From Thermoleophilia bacterium (GTDB lineage: Bacteria; Actinomycetota; Thermoleophilia; Gaiellales; Gaiellaceae), in NCBI GenBank assembly GCA_025930955.1, contig JAICNY010000003.1, positions 1-39,076 on the forward strand: a stretch of 39,076 bases of DNA, in the 5' to 3' direction. Shown here piece after piece: positions 32,341-39,076 of the stretch. The translations under genes were made by a program, and so were the position numbers. The stretch's first letter is position 1. Every line of letters starts with the position of its first letter. The notes beneath the pieces are model-generated. The model was given only the letters and a program-made list of their open reading frames with translations. It did no database searches and had not been told where the DNA came from.

Positions 32341-33153
32341 ATGCACCAGCCGCCCGTGCTCGGGAAGTTCCTCGCCGACCGCGGGACGCACCTCGCCGCG
32401 ATGATCGCGTATTTCGCGACGCTCGCGTTCGTGCCGCTTCTCTTCCTCGCACTCTCGCTCGTCGGCGTGTTCGGCCAGGCTGAGGAGTCGAGCTACCTGA
32501 TCGAGCAGCTCCGCCGCGCATTCCCGGCCGCGTCGGTCGAGAACCTCGTGAGCGTCGTCGAGGAGATCCAGGCGAGCGCCGCCGGGCTCGGGATCGTCGG
32601 CGGCATCGCGCTCGTCTGGGCGGCGCTCGGGTTCTTCAGCGTCGTCGAGAGCGCGCTCAACATCGTCTACGGGCTCCCGAACCGCCCGTTCATCCGGCAG
32701 AAGCTCTTCGTCCTCCTCCTCACCGCGGCCGCGCTCGCGCTGCTCTTCGTCGCCCTCTTCGTCGGTTCGGTCGGGGTCGGGATCGCGCGCCACATCGGCT
32801 TCGGCGGGACGGTCGCGTACCTCTACGGAATCGCGCTCTCGAGCGTCCTCGTCCTTGCTTTCGTCTGGAGCATCTACACACTCCTCACGAACGAGCGGCT
32901 CCGCTGGCGCGAGACGCTGCCCGGCGCGCTCTTCGCCATGATCGTGCTCCAGGCGAGCTTCCAGCTCCTCCCGCTCTTCGTCCGCGCGACAAGCGGCCTC
33001 ATCGCGCTCCAGGCCTTCGGCGGCTTCGCGCTGCTCCTGCTCTGGATCTACCTGATGGCGAACGTGATCGTGCTCGGCGCGGAGGTCAACTGGTACCTCT
33101 CGCGCGGGCGCATCGAGGCGCGCCGCGAGGCGGAGACCGAGGGGCTCGCCTAG
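32341..33153 (+). CDS. YihY/BrkB-family inner membrane protein
   Basis: A 270-residue protein with about six membrane spans, matching the YihY/virulence factor BrkB family once misannotated as RNase BN. It shows MIAYFATLAFVPLLFLALSL, GIVGGIALVWAALGFFSVVE, the conserved ALNIVYGLPNRPFIRQKLF and a late LLLLWIYLMANVIVLGAEVN. Transport or envelope function is suspected but the role is unknown. Its 3' end overlaps the convergent cyclic-nucleotide-domain gene by 4 nt. Confidence 0.9.
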   Translation: MHQPPVLGKFLADRGTHLAAMIAYFATLAFVPLLFLALSLVGVFGQAEESSYLIEQLRRAFPAASVENLVSVVEEIQASAAGLGIVGGIALVWAALGFFSVVESALNIVYGLPNRPFIRQKLFVLLLTAAALALLFVALFVGSVGVGIARHIGFGGTVAYLYGIALSSVLVLAFVWSIYTLLTNERLRWRETLPGALFAMIVLQASFQLLPLFVRATSGLIALQAFGGFALLLLWIYLMANVIVLGAEVNWYLSRGRIEARREAETEGLA

Positions 33154-33599
33154 GCGGGCTCGTGCCGGTTCGCGGTCGTCGGGTCGCCCCAGTTCTCGAC
33201 GACCCGGCGGGCGAGGGTGCGGAGGACCTTCCGCTCGACGTCCGGCATCCGGTCGACGATGCTCCAGAAGGCCTGCCGCGTGAGGACGAAGAACCGCAGG
33301 TGGCTCGTCGCCGTGACGGTCGCCGTCCGCGGGATGTCCTCGATGAGCGCGATCTCGCCGAAGAAGTCGCCCTGTTCCATCGTCCCGAGCTGTCGTCCGT
33401 CCTTCGTCGCCTCGGCCGTGCCCTCGATGATGACGAAGAACTCCTGTGCCGGCTCGCCTTCGCGGCAGAGCACCTTGCCCGCCTCGACCTCGAGGTCTTC
33501 GGTCAGCTTGGCGAGCTGCTCGAGCTCGTCCTTCGAGAGGTCGGCGAAGAGCGGAGCCTCGCGGAGCCGTTCGACCTTCGTGTCATGCGGAAAGAGCAT
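33150..33599 (-). CDS. cyclic nucleotide-binding domain protein without DNA-binding domain
   Basis: A 149-residue CNB domain. The core reads AGKVLCREGEPAQEFFVIIE, then the phosphate-binding cassette FFGEIALIEDIPRTATVTAT with the conserved Glu and Arg. The C-terminal helices (FWSIVDRMPDVERKVLRTLA) end without a helix-turn-helix, so it is a stand-alone sensor rather than a Crp-type regulator. Partner unknown. TAGATT lies 6 nt before the ATG, overlapping the rdgB stop. It is last on the murI-rph-mgtC-rdgB strand. Confidence 0.87.
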   Translation of the reverse strand: MLFPHDTKVERLREAPLFADLSKDELEQLAKLTEDLEVEAGKVLCREGEPAQEFFVIIEGTAEATKDGRQLGTMEQGDFFGEIALIEDIPRTATVTATSHLRFFVLTRQAFWSIVDRMPDVERKVLRTLARRVVENWGDPTTANRHEPA

Positions 33600-33605
33600 G
33601 CGCGC

Positions 33606-33611
33606 AATCTA
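33606..33611 (-). promoter_or_regulatory. -10 box TAGATT before the CNB-domain gene
   Basis: TAGATT on the minus strand is 6 nt before the ATG at 33599. Its first three bases are the rdgB stop codon, so chance is harder to exclude here than at other sites. Confidence 0.3.
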
Positions 33612-34199
33612 CACCGTGGGCGTACGCTCGCCTAACGCGCCGGCGAGGGCGCGCGCCGCGCGGGCGCGGTGGCTCCACGCCGCCTTCCACGCGTCGCCGA
33701 GCTCCGCGACCGTGCGCGTCTCGCCGTCGGGGACGAAGACAGGGTCGTAGCCGAAGCCCGCGCTGCCGCGACGCTCCTCGGTGATCGTGCCCTCGAGCGT
33801 GCCCTCGACCGCGAGCTCCTCCCCTCGGGGAGAGAACGCGACGAGCGCGCAGACGTAGCGGGCCTCGCGCGACCAGGGCTCGAGCCCGTCGAGCTCCTCG
33901 AGGAGCTTCGCGGTGTTCGCGTCGTCGGTCGCGTGCTCGCCGGCATAGCGGGCCGAGAAGATTCCGGGCCGCCCGCCGAGCCCGGTCACCTCGAGGCCGG
34001 AGTCCTCGCCCGCGACCCACGCGCCCGGCGGGCCGTGCGCGCGACCGAACGCCGCCTTGCCGCGCGCGTTCTCGCGGAACGTCGCGCCCGTCTCCGGCGG
34101 GAGCGGCGGGCCCGTCCACGGCTCCACCTCCCAGCCGGGGAGGGCGGCGGCGAGCTCCCGCGCCTTGTGCGGGTTCTCGGAGACGAGGACGAGCCTCAC
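33609..34199 (-). CDS. rdgB: XTP/dITP diphosphatase (Ham1/RdgB family)
   Basis: Removes XTP and ITP from the nucleotide pool, keeping deaminated bases out of DNA and RNA. The 196-residue protein shows LVLVSENPHKARELAAAL, AGEDSGLEVTGLGGRPGIFS, then ARYAGEHATDDANTAKLLEE and GSAGFGYDPVFVPDGETRT. The GTG overlaps the mgtC stop by 4 nt (GTGA). Its place after rph repeats the common rph-rdgB pairing, here with mgtC inserted between them. Confidence 0.95.
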   Translation of the reverse strand: MRLVLVSENPHKARELAAALPGWEVEPWTGPPLPPETGATFRENARGKAAFGRAHGPPGAWVAGEDSGLEVTGLGGRPGIFSARYAGEHATDDANTAKLLEELDGLEPWSREARYVCALVAFSPRGEELAVEGTLEGTITEERRGSAGFGYDPVFVPDGETRTVAELGDAWKAAWSHRARAARALAGALGERTPTV

Positions 34200-34903
34200 G
34201 CGCCCCAGCGGACGGCGGTCACGTCCTCGCGGCGCGCGAGGTCCTCGACGAGCTCCGAGCCGGCGCCGCCGAGGGGCAGGTCGATCTCGACGCGGACCTG
34301 GCGGCCCTCGTCGAGGTCGGAGATCTCGACGCGGCTGATCCGGACGGTGCGGTCGTGGAGCACGTCGAGCACGCCGCCGATCGACTCGCCCGGGTGGAGC
34401 AGGATCTCCAGCGCCCGTCCCTCCCGGCGGAGGTCGCGGATGAGCGGCGCCCCCTCGAGCCAGCGGATCGGCCCGAGCCCGACGAGGACGATGCCCGTCC
34501 CGATGAGCGCAGCGGTGTAGTACCCGGCCCCGGCGGCCATGCCGATCGCCGCGACGACCCAGAGGCCGGCCGCGGTCGTGAGCCCGCGCACGGAAAGCCC
34601 CTGGCGAATGATCGCGCCCGCGCCGAGGAAGCCGATCCCGGTCACGATCTGCGCGGCGATGCGGGTCGGGTCGAGGATCGTCCCCTGGTCGCGGTTGAAG
34701 ACGAAGTCCGACCAGCCGTACGCGGAGACGATCGTGAAGAGCGCGGCGCCGACCCCGACGAGCATGTGCGTGCGCAGGCCGGCGGCCCGCTCCCGGAGCT
34801 CCCGCTCGAGGCCGATCGCGCCGGTCAGCGCGGCGGCGACGCCGAGCCGGAGGGCGAGCTCCCAGAGCTCGAGCTCAGGAATGAGCTGCTGCGTCTGCTG
34901 CAC
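34196..34903 (-). CDS. MgtC/SapB family membrane protein
   Basis: A 235-residue membrane protein with about four to five N-terminal spans and a soluble C-terminal domain. The signature GAIGLERELRERAAGLRTHM and the following LVGVGAALFTIVSAYGW match MgtC/SapB; QIVTGIGFLGAGAIIRQG is also conserved. In some bacteria MgtC supports growth in low magnesium or in host cells by restraining ATP synthase. Here it lies inside an rph-rdgB operon, overlapping rph by 29 nt and rdgB by 4 nt. Its role here is unknown. Confidence 0.9.
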   Translation of the reverse strand: MQQTQQLIPELELWELALRLGVAAALTGAIGLERELRERAAGLRTHMLVGVGAALFTIVSAYGWSDFVFNRDQGTILDPTRIAAQIVTGIGFLGAGAIIRQGLSVRGLTTAAGLWVVAAIGMAAGAGYYTAALIGTGIVLVGLGPIRWLEGAPLIRDLRREGRALEILLHPGESIGGVLDVLHDRTVRISRVEISDLDEGRQVRVEIDLPLGGAGSELVEDLARREDVTAVRWGA

Positions 34904-35588
34904 GGCGCTGGGCCTCCGCGATCCGGTCGATCCCCCCGCGGGCGAGCGCGACGAGCGCGTCGAGCGTCTCGTGCGGGAACGGGCCCCGCTCCGCTGTCGC
35001 CTGGATGTCGATGATCCGTCCGTCCCCGGTCATGACGATGTTCATGTCCACCTCGGCCGACGAGTCCTCGCCGTAGTCGAGGTCGAGGAGGAGCCCGCCG
35101 TCGACGATGCCGAGCGAGACGGCGGCGATCGTCTCGGGCGGCTCGGTGAACCCGCGCGCGCGGGCCGCGAGCACGAGCGCGACCCAGGCGCCGGTCACCG
35201 CCGCGGTGCGCGTCCCGCCGTCCGCCTGGAGGACGTCGCAGTCGAGCCAGACGGTCCGCTCGCCGAGGTTCGCGAGGTCGTAGGCGCCGCGGATCGAGCG
35301 ACCGATGAGGCGCTGGATCTCGACCGTGCGGCCCTTCTGCCTGCCGGCGCTCGCCTCGCGGCGCATCCGCTCGCCGGTCGAGGCGGGGAGCATCCCGTAC
35401 TCGGCCGTCAGCCAGCCCTCGCCCTTGCCCTCGAGCCAGCGCGGGACGCCGTCCTCGACGGTCGCGGTGCAGAGGACGCGCGTGCGGCCGAGGGAGATGA
35501 GCGCCGAGCCGTCCGCCTGCTCGAGGAAGCCGGGGGCGATCTCGAGCGGCCGCAGCTCGTCCGGCCGGCGTCCGTCGGCGCGCGTCAT
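34875..35588 (-). CDS. rph: ribonuclease PH
   Basis: Phosphorolytic 3'-5' exoribonuclease that trims tRNA 3' ends. The 237-residue protein shows RPDELRPLEIAPGFLEQADG, the RNA-binding EYGMLPAST with a following arginine cluster, CDVLQADGGTRTAAVTGAWV and the catalytic EVDMNIVMTGDGRIIDIQAT. The ATG overlaps the murI stop by 4 nt (ATGA); the frame beyond 35588 lies within murI and is rejected. Its last 29 nt overlap the start of mgtC. Confidence 0.96.
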   Translation of the reverse strand: MTRADGRRPDELRPLEIAPGFLEQADGSALISLGRTRVLCTATVEDGVPRWLEGKGEGWLTAEYGMLPASTGERMRREASAGRQKGRTVEIQRLIGRSIRGAYDLANLGERTVWLDCDVLQADGGTRTAAVTGAWVALVLAARARGFTEPPETIAAVSLGIVDGGLLLDLDYGEDSSAEVDMNIVMTGDGRIIDIQATAERGPFPHETLDALVALARGGIDRIAEAQRRAADAAAHS

Positions 35589-36403
35589 GCGGCCTCGAAG
35601 GCGAGCTCGTCGAGCGCGACGCGGCGCGCGCCCGCGACGGGAAGCTGGAGGAAGCGCTCGCCGAGCGCCGCGAACTCCGCGGGGGAGCCGGTGGTCAGGA
35701 ACGTCGTCTCCCCGTGGCGCGCCGAGTCGTTGCCGACGCCTTTCCGGTGGAGCGTCTCCGCCACCTCGCGTGCGGTCTCGTCGGCGGAGAAGACGAGCGT
35801 CGTCCCGCGTCCGAAGACCCGCTCGAACACTGGGCGCACGAGCGGGTAGTGCGTGCAGCCGAGGACGACCGTGTCCACCTGCGCGTCGCGGAGCGGCTCC
35901 GCGTACTCGCGGACGGCCGCGAGGAGCTCGTCGTTCGGGCCGCCTGCCTCGATGAGCGGGACGAGCTTCGGGCATGCGACGGAGACGACCTCGACCCCCG
36001 CGTCGAGCGTGTGGATGACGTCCGCGTACCGGCCGCTCTCGATCGTCGCCTCGGTGGCGAGGACGCCGACCCGGCGGTTGCGGGTCGCCTGCACGGCCGC
36101 GTGGGCCTCCGGCGCGAGGACGGCGACGACCGGGACCTCGAGCCGCTCCTGGAGGTACGGGAGCGCCGCGGCCGCGGCCGTGTTGCAGGCGGCCACGACG
36201 AGCTTGACGCCGCTCCGCTCGAGGTACGAGGCGAGTTCGAGCGCGAAGCGGCGGATCTCCTCCGCCTCGCGCGGCCCGTACGGGCACCGCTCGCCGTCGC
36301 CGAGGTAGACGAAATCCTCGTGCGGGAGCGTGACGAGGCACTCGTGCAGCACGGTGAGGCCGCCGGCGCCCGAGTCGAAGATCCCGATCGGCCGGGAGTC
36401 CAT
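35585..36403 (-). CDS. murI: glutamate racemase
   Basis: Makes D-glutamate for peptidoglycan without a cofactor. The 272-residue protein starts with RPIGIFDSGAGGLTVL and has the two catalytic cysteines, Cys73 in VAACNTAAA and Cys183 in VVLGCTHYPLV. TAGAAT lies 7 nt before the ATG with no Shine-Dalgarno sequence, so the operon murI-rph-mgtC-rdgB is probably leaderless. A cluster of REP-like palindromes fills the gap behind it. Confidence 0.96.
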   Translation of the reverse strand: MDSRPIGIFDSGAGGLTVLHECLVTLPHEDFVYLGDGERCPYGPREAEEIRRFALELASYLERSGVKLVVAACNTAAAAALPYLQERLEVPVVAVLAPEAHAAVQATRNRRVGVLATEATIESGRYADVIHTLDAGVEVVSVACPKLVPLIEAGGPNDELLAAVREYAEPLRDAQVDTVVLGCTHYPLVRPVFERVFGRGTTLVFSADETAREVAETLHRKGVGNDSARHGETTFLTTGSPAEFAALGERFLQLPVAGARRVALDELAFEAA

Positions 36404-36410
36404 GCCGGCG

Positions 36411-36416
36411 ATTCTA
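36411..36416 (-). promoter_or_regulatory. -10 box TAGAAT before murI
   Basis: TAGAAT on the minus strand lies 7 nt before the murI ATG at 36403. It is the best match to a consensus -10 among the leaderless candidates. Confidence 0.5.
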
Positions 36417-36462
36417 CGAGCCGCCCAGGCCGGGCCCCGACGGACGAGGCCGCCGTGGACGA

Positions 36463-36619
36463 GGGGACAGTCCCCCGCCCATGGCCGCCACGGACCTGGC
36501 CGGACACCGGGAACCCGCGTCGTTTCCCGGCGCGCGCGACTCCGGGGACTGTCCCCGGGGCCTGGCCCGCGCGGACACGGCCGGTGCCTGGCACCGGGCG
36601 TGTCCGCCCGGCACGTGCC
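36463..36619. repeat. second cluster of REP-like odd palindromes, upstream of murI
   Basis: Palindromes with a one-base centre: 36463-36475 (GGGGAC-A-GTCCCC), 36542-36558 (8+1+8, CCGGGGAC arms) and 36581-36597 (8+1+8, CCGGTGCC arms). The third is nested within 9-bp arms GCGGACACG/CGTGTCCGC (36571-36579 and 36599-36607), separated by a single G/G mismatch. A 10-bp palindrome GGCACGTGCC lies at 36610-36619. No ORF fits the gap. The form matches the cluster before alr; the arm sequences differ. Confidence 0.7.
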
Positions 36620-36625
36620 CAGTCG

Positions 36626-37873
36626 CTAGAGGGCCGCGCGGGCCTTGGCGCGCAGGTACGCGCCGACGCAGGCGGCGCCGAGCGCGTCCGGCGGGGCCTC
36701 GATCACGTCCGCGCCGGTCGCGCGGATCCGCGCGGCGACCCGGGCACGGGCGTCCAGCACCTCGACCGCGACCGAGGCGGCGTACGCGTCGAGCGCCGTC
36801 TCGGGCGCGCGGCGCACAAGCCGGTCGAGGTCCGTGTCCGCGGCGCTCGCGACCGCGACCGCGTGGCGGCGTCGCAGCACGTGGACCGACTCGACGAGCG
36901 GCCGCGCCGCCGCCTCCTCGAGGAGGTCGGTGAAGACGATCACGAGCGCCCGCTTCGACGAGCCGACCGCGCGGAAGGCGAGCTCGTAGTCCGAGTCGAC
37001 GCGCTCCGGCTCGACGTCGAAGAGCGCGCCGATCACCGACCGCCCGCCGCCCCGGCGGGGGGCGACGTTTCGCCGCAGCTCGGCGTCGAACGCGATCGCG
37101 CCGCAGCGGTCGCCGAGCTCGTCCGCGACGGCCGCGACCGCAGCGGCCGCATCGACGGCCGCGTCGAGCCGCGTCCGGTCGCCGAGAGGCGCCGCCATCA
37201 GCCGCCCCGCGTCGACCAGGCAGACGACGTCCCGGTCCTGCTCGATCCGGTACTGGTTCGACATCGGCCGTCCGAGCCGCGCGGTCGCGCGCCAGTTCAC
37301 CTGCCGGACGTCGTCGTCGGGAAGGTAGTCCCGCACCGACTCGAACTCCGTCCCGAGCCCGAGCGGGCCGCGGGTCGCGCGCCCCGTGTCCCGGAAGCGG
37401 CCCTGGCGCACGGCGAGCGCGAGGCGGAACGCGGCCGGGAGGTCGGGGTAGACGAGGGCCTCCGCCGCCTCGCCCGCGCTGTGCGTCCACGCGCCGAGCC
37501 CGAGCGGGCCGGTCAGCCGCACCGCCGCCGAAGGAAGCACGTGCCGGCCGCGCCGCCGCGGCAGGAGGACGCCGTCGAGCCGCCCGTCCGCCTCGGAGGG
37601 CTCGAGCCGGAGGTCCGGCGGCACGGGCTGCCGCAGCCGCGCGGCGCCCGGCGGCGGCTCCTCGAGCTCGAGCCGAAGCGGCGCCGCGACCCCGCGCGAG
37701 AGCGTCGCCGGCAGGCTCCGTCGGACGAACGGCGGGCGGCGCACGAGAAACGCGTCCACGCCGGTCGCCGCCAGCACCGCGACCGCGAGAAGCGCGGCGA
37801 CCGGGAGCGGGACGAGGAGCGCCGCGAGCGCCGCCGCGCCCACGAGCACCGCGGCGCGCGGGGTCGGGCTCAC
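36626..37873 (-). CDS. DUF58-domain protein
   Basis: A 415-residue membrane-anchored protein with two N-terminal spans ([20 protein letters not shown] and the next). The DUF58 signature [20 protein letters not shown] lies near residue 190, followed by a von Willebrand-A-like region ([12 protein letters not shown], then [12 protein letters not shown]) with a partly degenerate MIDAS. DUF58 proteins partner with MoxR ATPases. Its GTG overlaps the moxR stop by 4 nt (GTGA). The REP-like cluster begins downstream. Confidence 0.92.
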   Translation of the reverse strand: MSPTPRAAVLVGAAALAALLVPLPVAALLAVAVLAATGVDAFLVRRPPFVRRSLPATLSRGVAAPLRLELEEPPPGAARLRQPVPPDLRLEPSEADGRLDGVLLPRRRGRHVLPSAAVRLTGPLGLGAWTHSAGEAAEALVYPDLPAAFRLALAVRQGRFRDTGRATRGPLGLGTEFESVRDYLPDDDVRQVNWRATARLGRPMSNQYRIEQDRDVVCLVDAGRLMAAPLGDRTRLDAAVDAAAAVAAVADELGDRCGAIAFDAELRRNVAPRRGGGRSVIGALFDVEPERVDSDYELAFRAVGSSKRALVIVFTDLLEEAAARPLVESVHVLRRRHAVAVASAADTDLDRLVRRAPETALDAYAASVAVEVLDARARVAARIRATGADVIEAPPDALGAACVGAYLRAKARAAL

Positions 37874-38799
37874 CGCGGGACGGGCACGGCCGCGAGCGCG
37901 GTCTGCACCGCGTCGTCGGGCCGGTAGCGCTCGAGCTCCGCCTCGGGCCGGAGGACGAGCCGGTGGCGGAGCACCGCCGGCGCCATCCGGACGACGTCGT
38001 CGGGCGTCACGAACTCCCGCCCGTCGAGCCGGGCGGCGGCCCGCGCGGCGGTCACGAGATGGACGGCGGCGCGCGGGCTCGCGCCGAGCGTCACGCTCGG
38101 CAGGTCGCGCGTCGCCCGCACGAGCGCGACGACGTACGCCGCCACCTCCTCCGAGACGGTCGTCGCGTCGAGAGTCCCGCGCGCGTCCGCGAGCGCCCCG
38201 GCGTCCACGACGCCCCCGACGTCCTCGAGCGTCGCGGGCACGACGCCGCGGCGGCGCAGCCGGAGCACCGCGTGCTCGTCCTCCTCGGACGGGTACCCGA
38301 CGTCCACCTTGAAGAGGAAGCGGTCGAGCTGCGCCTCGGGGAGCGGGTACGTGCCCTCGTACTCGATCGGGTTCTGCGTGGCGACGACGAGGAACGGGTC
38401 GGGGAGCGGATGCGACTCGCCCTCGATCGTCACCTGCGCCTCCTGCATCGCCTCGAGGAGCGCGGCCTGCGTCTTCGGCGGCGTCCGGTTGATCTCGTCC
38501 GCGAGGAGGAGCTGCGTGAAGACCGGCCCGGCGCGGAAGACGAGCTCCCCGCCCTTCAGCGTCATCGTCCCGGTCAGGTCCGAGGGGAGCATGTCCGGCG
38601 TGAACTGGACGCGCCGGTACTCGAGGCCGAGCGCCCGCGCCACCGCGTTCGCGGCGAGCGTCTTCGCCACGCCGGGGACACCCTCCAGGAGGACGTGGCC
38701 GCGGCAGACGAGCGCGGCGAGCATGAGCTCGATCGCCTCGTCCTGGCCGACGAGCACCTTCCCGACCTCGGCGCGGACCCGGTCGCGGAGCCCCCTCAC
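37870..38799 (-). CDS. MoxR-family AAA+ ATPase
   Basis: A 309-residue AAA+ chaperone-like ATPase thought to mature protein complexes. Walker A is GVPGVAKT (40-47), Walker B is LLLADEINR near residue 98, followed by the sensor segment [20 protein letters not shown] and the Arg-containing [13 protein letters not shown]. The C-terminal helical part ends [20 protein letters not shown] overlaps join it to both neighbours, giving the conserved DUF4350-MoxR-DUF58 order. Confidence 0.94.
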   Translation of the reverse strand: MRGLRDRVRAEVGKVLVGQDEAIELMLAALVCRGHVLLEGVPGVAKTLAANAVARALGLEYRRVQFTPDMLPSDLTGTMTLKGGELVFRAGPVFTQLLLADEINRTPPKTQAALLEAMQEAQVTIEGESHPLPDPFLVVATQNPIEYEGTYPLPEAQLDRFLFKVDVGYPSEEDEHAVLRLRRRGVVPATLEDVGGVVDAGALADARGTLDATTVSEEVAAYVVALVRATRDLPSVTLGASPRAAVHLVTAARAAARLDGREFVTPDDVVRMAPAVLRHRLVLRPEAELERYRPDDAVQTALAAVPVPR

Positions 38800-39076
38800 G
38801 CGCGGTCGCTCCCCGAAAGCCGCGCGAGCGCCCGCCCGGCCGCGGCGAGGCCGGCGGAGTCGCGCACCCGGCCGAGCGCCGCCTCCCGCTCGTCCTCCGG
38901 GAGCCCGAACCGCGCCGCCGCGGCCCGCAGGTCGTCGTCAGGGGCGCCAGGGGGCAGCCCGGTGCGGCGGGCGAGCGCGCGGCGCACGGCCGCCTGGAGG
39001 GGCGCCGCCGCCTCGCCCGGCCTCCGCGACCGGGCGAGGAGCGCCGCGAGCGACTCCACGTACTCGAGCCGGGGCG
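38796..39076 (-). CDS. C-terminal part of a DUF4350-type protein (5' end beyond window)
   Basis: The frame stays open to the right edge and its 3' end overlaps moxR by 4 nt, so only about 93 C-terminal residues are seen. The visible part starts [20 protein letters not shown] and is helical and Arg/Ala-rich. Position next to MoxR-DUF58 and the [12 protein letters not shown] helix fit the tail of actinobacterial DUF4350 membrane proteins. The internal GTG at 39059 is not taken as the start because the frame continues upstream. Confidence 0.65.
   Translation of the reverse strand, partial: PRLEYVESLAALLARSRRPGEAAAPLQAAVRRALARRTGLPPGAPDDDLRAAAARFGLPEDEREAALGRVRDSAGLAAAGRALARLSGSDRA

Overview
The window is very GC-rich bacterial chromosome, densely packed with short intergenic gaps, many GTG starts and repeated 1-8 nt stop/start overlaps. 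Gene content points to Actinomycetota: a DnaQ-like exonuclease fused to a UvrC-like GIY-YIG nuclease, GuaB3, the DUF4350-MoxR-DUF58 block, and an rplM-rpsI-glmM block followed further along by acpS-nnrD-alr. The GerW/YtfJ protein, the HU protein without a long tail and the -10-like TAGnnT boxes just before start codons suggest a deep class such as Thermoleophilia. That placement is inference. Nothing looks like a prophage, plasmid or insertion sequence; this is core chromosome with a few unusual regulatory and repeat elements.

Layout. 1-2.7 kb: an acyltransferase, a divergent peroxiredoxin-like protein and a CCA/poly(A)-type nucleotidyltransferase. 2.7-6 kb: acpS, nnrD and alr (minus), with a palindrome-rich repeat region before alr. 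6-8 kb: universal stress protein, HAD-IIA phosphatase, ArfB-like rescue factor. 8-10.8 kb: a large secreted M14 metallocarboxypeptidase. 11-17.3 kb: rplM, rpsI, glmM, glmS, then a membrane histidine kinase and its LuxR-type regulator. 17.3-21.8 kb: GNAT, a uracil-DNA-glycosylase-like/NTF2-like fused ORF, two divergent MFS transporters, acylphosphatase and a GerW-like protein. 21.8-27.6 kb: dacA-fruK and guaB3-guaA, with a possible attenuator before guaB3, then a small unknown protein and a LysM protein. 27.6-31.5 kb: exonuclease/GIY-YIG nuclease with a LexA-type box, pyrF, a YciI-like protein and HU; then roadblock-small protein-pyrE. 32.3-39 kb: YihY, a cyclic-nucleotide-domain protein, the murI-rph-mgtC-rdgB operon with a second palindrome cluster before murI, and a DUF4350-MoxR-DUF58 operon running off the right edge.

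How the genes work together. Several clusters feed peptidoglycan synthesis and remodelling: GlmS and GlmM (UDP-GlcNAc precursors), Alr and MurI (D-Ala and D-Glu), DacA, and a LysM protein. Others supply nucleotides (GuaA, GuaB3, PyrE, PyrF, RdgB) or RNA and ribosome functions (L13, S9, RNase PH, nucleotidyltransferase, ArfB).

The signals most worth a second look are non-coding: (i) a TAGnnT-type -10 box 6-9 nt before many start codons, implying leaderless mRNAs; (ii) a promoter, leader ORF and terminator/antiterminator before guaB3-guaA; (iii) a LexA-like dyad on the exonuclease promoter; (iv) two clusters of odd-length REP-like palindromes, each directly upstream of an amino-acid racemase gene; (v) a pair of 39-nt stem-loop elements with near-identical ends at gene 3' ends.
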